Below are positions 57,799 to 64,000 of a stretch of DNA of 64,000 nucleotides, piece by piece. The position numbers were made by a program, and so were the translations under genes. The stretch comes from Populus alba (taxonomy: Eukaryota > Streptophyta > Magnoliopsida > Malpighiales > Salicaceae): contig NC_133301.1 in assembly GCF_005239225.2 (NCBI RefSeq), positions 15,624,318-15,688,317 on the forward strand, read 5' to 3'. The notes below the pieces were generated by a model. The model had not been told where the DNA came from and made no database searches. It saw only the letters and a program-made list of their open reading frames with translations. Position 1 is the stretch's first letter; each line of letters opens with the position of its first letter.

Positions 57799-58778
57799 GG
57801 GTTGATTATATAGTTGAAGAGGAGGAAAATGAACTCTAGAGTATAAAGGGCTTCGTGTGAATTATCAAAAGGGTAAAAAAGAAACATATGTTGAGCACCC
57901 AGAGATCTTGCCAACATGTTCTTTGTTTTTTCAGAATAATATTGCCAACATGTTCTTTGTGGGTCATATTATTTTATTTGTAATTAGAAGAAGAGAAGAA
58001 AATTCTCTTGAAAGGATTGGTTTTTTATTTCTATAATCACCTGATATCTTCAAATTAGTTTTGAGGTTAAATTCATAGCTCTGTTACATTTAAAGACAAC
58101 GAATATACCACGAGACTAAAAATTATTTTATATCTAATTAAAATAAATAAATAAATTAGTAATGTAGTTGTAATACTGTTAAGCAAATTACTACCACTCA
58201 CTTCCAAAGAGTATTTCCATTTAATCCAAAGTTAATGATCCAAAATGAAATGTTGCCAAAGGTATTCATGGAAAAAAAAAAAAATGCTAACTTGAATAAA
58301 ATCTGGCTTCGTAAATTTTATGAACTAACGCTATGGTTCGGTTATTTAGTTTTTGGTTCGGTTTTTAATATTTTTAATTCGGTTTCCATAAAAATCCCAA
58401 ATTATGGAGTCTAGTTTGAAAATTAATTAAGTATAGGGACCAAAACATACAATATATATGCATTAAAGTACTTAATTACATATACACAAACAAAAAAACA
58501 ACTAAACAAACCAACCCTACACAAAGAAATTAAATCTTGCCGCCTCATACCCTCCTTAGTTTACTACTGCTCAGTCACCCATACCCGCCACGCAACACCC
58601 ACCAGCCACCACCATCAAAGCTTGCAAAATGGCGGTCTCCGTCCGCCAGACAAGGGATCGTTCTTTTATACATTATTAAAACAAAAGCCATCCTCTTTGT
58701 GCAAGGGGTACGTAGCTGCTGCTAGTTGTGTTTCTGTGGTGAGGGAAGTTAGTAGAAAAAATTGGTTTTAGCCTTAAA
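57799..58778. other. No gene seen; probable UTP21 upstream region at its right end
   Basis: AT-rich with a short GGTTCGG repeat (58335-58385). A C-rich stretch (58535-58650) and the ATG at 58779 suggest the UTP21 promoter and leader lie in the last 250 bp. Confidence 0.45.
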
Positions 58779-61700
58779 ATGGGCATCTTCGAACCGTTTA
58801 AAGCTATCGGATACATAACAAGCGGCGTTCCCTTCTCCGTTCAAAAGACTAGGCACTGAAACCTTCGTTACAGTTAGTTGATTGGGAGTCAGGAGGGGGG
58901 TTTGCAGCTTTGGAATGTGAGTACGAAGAAAATGCTGCATGAGTTTAAAGGGTGGGGTTCGTCGGTCAGTTGTTGTGTGTCATCGCCAGCATTGGATGTT
59001 GTTGCGGTTGGTTGTGCTGATGGGAAGATTCATGTGCATAATATTCGATATGATGAAGAGGTGGTTACGTTTTCGCATTCCACGCGCGGTGCTGTGACTG
59101 CATTGTCTTTCAGTACAGGTGAGGAAGTTATTTCTCTTTAGGTCGGTGATTTGTGTTTAGGAAATAAGGGTTCTGTTGTTCTTATAATTCGAATCTAATT
59201 TAAAGATTTTTTTTCTCTGTTTTTTTAGATGGGCAGCCACTTTTAGCTTCAGGAGGTTCTTCTGGTGTTATAAGCATTTGGAATCTGGAGAAAAGAAAAC
59301 TACAATCAGTTGTAAGAGAGGCTCATGATAGTTCGATAATTTCATTGCACTTTTTGGCTAATGAGCCTGTGCTGATGAGTTCATCAGCAGACAACTCTAT
59401 TAAGGTAAGAAGCATTTCAGCTTCTGCTTATGTTTTTAGATTTTGTTTTCTTAATAACGAATAGGTGATCAGTTGATATAAAATTAGTGCAGTTACACAT
59501 TTCTTTCTTGTTACATTCAATTCATGTTTTTGTTACTTTGATTATGAGGATTGTAAAAGTAAACGATACTACAATAAGTTCTCAGCTTTGCCATATGCTT
59601 AGAGTCTTTCTCGTGTTGATTTTAGAGAACGTTTTCATTAGAGTTTTTAGTGTCTATTTGACATGCTTCTACGTGTTTGCTTTGTTCAACACCAAATTCT
59701 GATGGACAAGTATTTGGTCACTTCAATTTTTGTTTGCATCACATAGGGATTGTGGGCTCTGTTTTCTTAAGAGCATGAGCTTAAAAAAATGTTGAAACTT
59801 GCCAATGATGGTATAGACTGAACAGAACATTGTGCAGGTTAGTTTAAAGTGATTGAACAACTATACCTCAAGTCTCCACCTTTTGATGATACAAAGGATC
59901 CAAAAGAATCTCAAGAATGGAAGTAGAGATATATTGTACAATTTGTATAGAATGGTCCCAAGGAAGAAACTCAAAAATTCGCAACAAAACAGATACCTCA
60001 AGCTATTGCATTGTATTGAATGTTCCCAATGATGACTGTTTCTTTACAGTGGACGATGCAATTTCTTGACCAGCATACTAAAATTTTTAGCTTTTGAATT
60101 CCAATCTTTGCTTTGTTTATCCTATGCTCAGACTATACTTTTTTTCCTCTTGTAGATGTGGGTTTTTGATACAACTGATGGCGATCCTCGACTTTTACGC
60201 TTTAGAAGTGGACACAGTGCTCCTCCACTTTGCATAAGGTAATATGCTTTTCAATGTAACTTTAGGATTGAAATTCTTCTTGCTCAGTTTCTTCTTCAAT
60301 GTAATTGAATATACGCCCTTTTTTACCAGTTAAAGATCTTATATGGTTCTTGTTCTCTACTCATAGTTATTTATCCTCCATTCCCCTTCCTTAGTTTTTG
60401 TGTTTATGAATATTAGATGGCTTCTCATCTAATTGAAAACTTTCTACCAACCTTGACTGTGATTTCTAACATTAACTAGATATGATGTTGTATTCAGTAC
60501 TAACTCATGCCATAGCTTATTTTGAAATTCATGTGAAAACTTCCAGCATTTTCTTGTGACATCCTCGTGTTCTGAAAATTATTCATCTACCACAGGTTCT
60601 ATGCAAATGGGAGACACATTCTATCTGCTGGTCAGGATCGTGCCTTTCGTCTTTTCTCTGTCATACAGGTTTGATATTTTCCAACATTGAATTAAATTTT
60701 CATGTGCTTTATGGATGGTTTCATGCAACTGTGAAAGTTCTGTTATGCATTGGAAACCTTAGCTTATATAGCTATCTGATGTTTAATATGATTCAAGTAA
60801 ATTCCGAGTAGAAGAAAGGAGGTTCTATCTGATTACATGGAAACAATGGAAAAATATATATATGTGAAATTTACGTCGTCTTATAATTATGAAAAATATT
60901 TTTTTTGTAGTGATTTTATTTAAAGTTTTCGTCAATAGGTCAATATTGGACCAAAAATGAAATTCCATACAACCTTTGTTTCATTTTAGAATCCTTTTAA
61001 CATTTTACATCCTGACTGAGTAAAAGAAATGGAGTGAAAAATGACTACCATCTTCTCCATAAACCCTGCTCCTGCTACACAGAAATTGCAATTATTGCAC
61101 ATTTGGATGGGCTAGTTCTATTTGTCTAATATAAGTATGGGAATGAGCCTCTCACACTCTCTTGCTAGGTTTATTGTGTTTGCTTCTGCTCAATTTCTGT
61201 TTTGACCCTTTTCCTATATATATTTTTTAATTTCTTATTCAATTTTTACTCTGATCAGGACCAACAAAGTAGAGAGCTCTCCCAGCGTCATGTATCCAAA
61301 CGAGCCAAGAAACTTCGGGTGAAGGTATGATTGGTACTTTTCACTCTATTTTCACCCAATGAAAATGCTGCACCTAAATTTTTGTAAATATGGCTGCTAG
61401 CCTATTTTATTTATGCTCTATCATTCTTGTTCCTGGACACTAAACTGTAAGTGTATTGCATTATTCACATTCTTACATAAGAGGTGTTGGTTTGATGAAA
61501 ATATGTAGCAGGTATAAGTTTTGGGTCTATGCCTATAAAAGCGTTAAATTCCTTAATGTTTTTGAATATATTTTAATATGATGCACCCTACAAGTTTTTT
61601 TTTCTTAAATGATTCTTCTGGTTTTACTTGTGTGCTTCTTGATTATAGATTAGGTTCTCATTTTACTCTGCAAAGTGCTATTCTACTTTGCAAGTAGAAC

Positions 61701-64000
61701 ACCACTGATTTGGGTGCTTAAGATTCTTATTCACTTGATTTCCAGGAGGAAGAACTGAAATTGAAGCCTGTCATTGCTTTTGACAGTGGTATGATCTTTC
61801 TCAGAGAGCTCTTCAAATGCTTAAATGTAGATGTTTCTTGTTCTAGGATTTGTGTTCTGAATGACTTGTCATTTATTAATGCTATAGAGGAGGTGATTGT
61901 GCCTATATCCCTTTTCTCAACTACTCTCCTTCAAATCTTTTTACTCACTGCTTCAGTTCTCATCTGTTTTCTTTGTCTATGTTGTGGTGTACTTTTGAAA
62001 TAACTGGTTTATCAGATTATTGCTATCACACTTCACATTTAAGATGTAAACCCTGTTTCAGGGTGAAGGAAATCATTTTGATCTTGACAAATCAACAGGA
62101 TTTTTTTCAACTTAGAAAAAAGAAAAACCTGGATTTTCATTTTTTCATTATTTTTTGTTACTGAGCAATTGGAACAAGATTGAAGGGAAGTCAAGAACGC
62201 CTAAGCTTTTAGGAATGACAGATGGTTTTGGTTCATGACTGTATTATTATCAGGCTTGCACCATTAGTGCATGTGGCAACTTCGCTATCCTAGGAACGGC
62301 GGGTGGTTGGATAGAGCGATTCAACCTTCAATCAGGAATTAGCCGAGGAAGTTACCTGGATGTTTCAGAGAGAGGAAGTCATGCCCATGAGGGGGAGGTG
62401 GTTGGAGTTGCTTGTGATTCCACAAATACCCTAATGATAAGTGCAGGATATCACGGAGATGTAAAGGTCAGTGTTCCTCACTATTATGCAAGCTCTTTTA
62501 TTTTATATTTAGTATTTGAAATTATCACATATGCTATATCCTCTCTAGTGTGTAACTGCTGTTGCACGTTGTGGCTTGTTCGTTGTTTGTAAATGTTTTG
62601 TAGGTATCATGTGTCAGGATAAATGTTCTTCTATTTACTTGCCTGCCTTATAGTGCTAGAAAAGATACAAATGAATATTGCTTAGGTTCCATCTAAGTTT
62701 TGTTGGAATTTTCATTCCTTGAAAGGGTTGGCTGTGCAGTTTTGGGATTTCAAAGGACGTGCATTAAAATCAAGATGGGAAGTTGGTTGTTCTCTGGTTA
62801 AGATTGTTTATCATCGTCTTAATGGTAGTGGTCTCCTTCTGCTGAAAGATTGCAGTTATATACACCCAGACACATTGTTTTATTGCTCCTTGGATCTTCT
62901 AATGACATTGGTTTGACATGATTTCTAGGTCTGTTGGCGACTGTCGCAGATGATTTGGTTATCCGTTTATTTGATGCCATTGCACTGAGAATGGTTCGTA
63001 AATTTGAAGGTCATACTGATCGAATTACAGATTTATGTTTTAGCGAGGATGGGAAATGGCTTTTGTCATCCAGTATGGATGGAGCTCTTAGAATTTGGGA
63101 TGTCATCTTAGCAAGGCAAATAGATGCAGTTCATGTTGAGGTGTCTGTCACAGCATTGTCTTTTTCACCAAATGTGGATGTGCTGGCAACTACCCATGTT
63201 GATCAAAACGGGGTCTATTTGTGGTACATTCTCAATTGCATGTCTGAAGTTTGGTTTTTATGATTTTTATTGGCAATTAGTTGGATACTACTCTATTTAA
63301 GGCTCGAGGATGCTCTGTATGGATTTTGTTTCTGAAAGGTGTGGTCTTGAGAAAACTGATTGAAGGAGATGCACTTTTGTATTTAAATAGAAATCAAATA
63401 TTTAATTGAGATCTTGAAAGTGTTCAGCTGCAATATTTTGTACTTGTACCAAGTAATTTTTTGTTTCATTTTTTTTTTCATCGAGGCTGATATTTGTAAA
63501 CTTTTCAGGGTTAATCAGTCAATGTTCTCCAGAGGTTCAAGGATTGATGCTTATGCTAGTGGGAAAGAAGTTGTGAATGCAAAATTGCCATCTTTAATTG
63601 CAGTTGAAGGTTCAAATGCTGAGAATGAGGATACTGACAAGTCCATTGTGAAACACTCAGTATCCAAAGAAGCTTCTACTTTTCCAGCTTTCAGTCAGCA
63701 AATTCCAGATCTTGTTACTCTCTCCCTGTTGCCTAAAAGCCAATGGCAGAGTTTGATCACCTTAGATATTATAAAGGTTTATTCCCCCTCTATCATAATG
63801 TTCCTCTAATGTTGTCATGTGTTATGGCATGCTGAAGTTTCTATTTATCTAATCTTCTCTGCACAACTTCTATTTGTTTTTCTTTTCTTTTAAGTTTGAT
63901 TTTCCCTCTAAATCAATGATCCACAGGTACGCAATAAACCAATTGAGCCTCCAAAGAAGCCCGAGAAGACTCCTTTCTTCCTGCCTTCAATTCCATCTCT
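58779..64000 (+). pseudogene. UTP21: UTP21/WDR36-type WD40 protein of the U3 snoRNP, damaged 5' part, runs off the window
   Basis: Exons: 58779-59118, 59229-59404, 60156-60238, 60596-60668, 61259-61324, 61746-61788, 62254-62466, 62740-62824, 62929-63223, 63509-63776, 63927 onwards. Reads MGIFEPFKAIGYITSGVPFS at the start. WD40 repeats follow (GGLQLWNVSTKK; SGVISIWNLEKRK; MWVFDTTDGD; ALRIWDVILARQIDA), then VTLSLLPKSQWQSLITLDII and PIEPPKKPEKTPFFLPSIPS, all typical of UTP21, a scaffold in 18S rRNA processing in the nucleolus. Damage: an extra A near 58843-58846 gives TGA at 58857-58859. About 140 residues expected before GSQEGGLQLWN are deleted within exon 1. An expected exon between 61788 and 62254 was not found. 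All later exons are open with good splice sites, so a shortened protein from a later ATG (near 58931) remains possible. Confidence 0.82.

Overview
This is nuclear DNA of a dicot plant, most likely Salicaceae (poplar or willow). That placement is an inference: the sequence is AT-rich and intron-bearing, carries En/Spm-type CACTA transposons, has plant RPN13, UTP21 and HKT-type coding sequence, and contains repeat types I associate with Populus. No bacterial or organellar operon, rRNA, tRNA or CRISPR array was seen. Almost everything in the window is transposon, duplicated DNA or broken gene; only the gene running off the right end could still be partly functional.

Layout. (1) 1-12730: two related CACTA elements in the same orientation, 188 bp apart. 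The first is cut by the window start and ends at 2299. The second is complete (2488-12730), with CACTA ends and a 3-bp target duplication AAT. It carries two minus-strand genes, a TNP2-type transposase and a Transposase_24 (TNPA-like) protein, both with stop codons. Between them lie an internal cluster of the terminal-type CCGTCGGT motifs and an AT-rich array of about eleven 152-bp units. (2) 12731-14167: AT-rich, nothing recognised. (3) 14168-27350 (unit A) and 31355-45015 (unit B): a direct segmental duplication of about 13 kb. Each unit holds, in order, a Ty1/copia relic, an APEM9-like fragment (-), an RPN13 pseudogene (+) and a leucine-rich-repeat receptor-like protein gene (-). Unit A also carries a 745-bp TRIM retrotransposon whose empty site is preserved in unit B. 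(4) 27351-31354: the spacer between the units, with gene scraps: a third RPN13 fragment, one exon of a TruA-type tRNA pseudouridine synthase, and an HKT-type sodium transporter fragment ending exactly at the unit B border. (5) 45016-55980: about 11 kb without genes, littered with degenerate copies of the receptor-gene 5' flank, many with a paired W-box-like palindrome. (6) 56050-57798: a weak exon candidate and a fourth RPN13 fragment. (7) 58779-64000: a UTP21/WDR36-type WD40 gene (+), with a frameshift and a large deletion in exon 1 and one internal exon apparently missing, running past the window end.

How the parts relate. The RPN13 copies in units A and B share the same nonsense codon, so RPN13 was dead before the segment duplicated. 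The TRIM inserted later, only in unit A or its lineage. The two receptor-like genes then diverged separately: A lost about three LRRs and gained one nonsense codon, while B amplified a two-LRR exon four-fold and gained a frameshift, a damaged splice acceptor and a different nonsense codon. I found no convincing new multi-gene system. The most interesting items are the two-promoter-like architecture of the CACTA element, the LRR exon amplification, the spread of W-box-bearing receptor flanks, and the concentration of intron-containing gene fragments from at least five unrelated genes.
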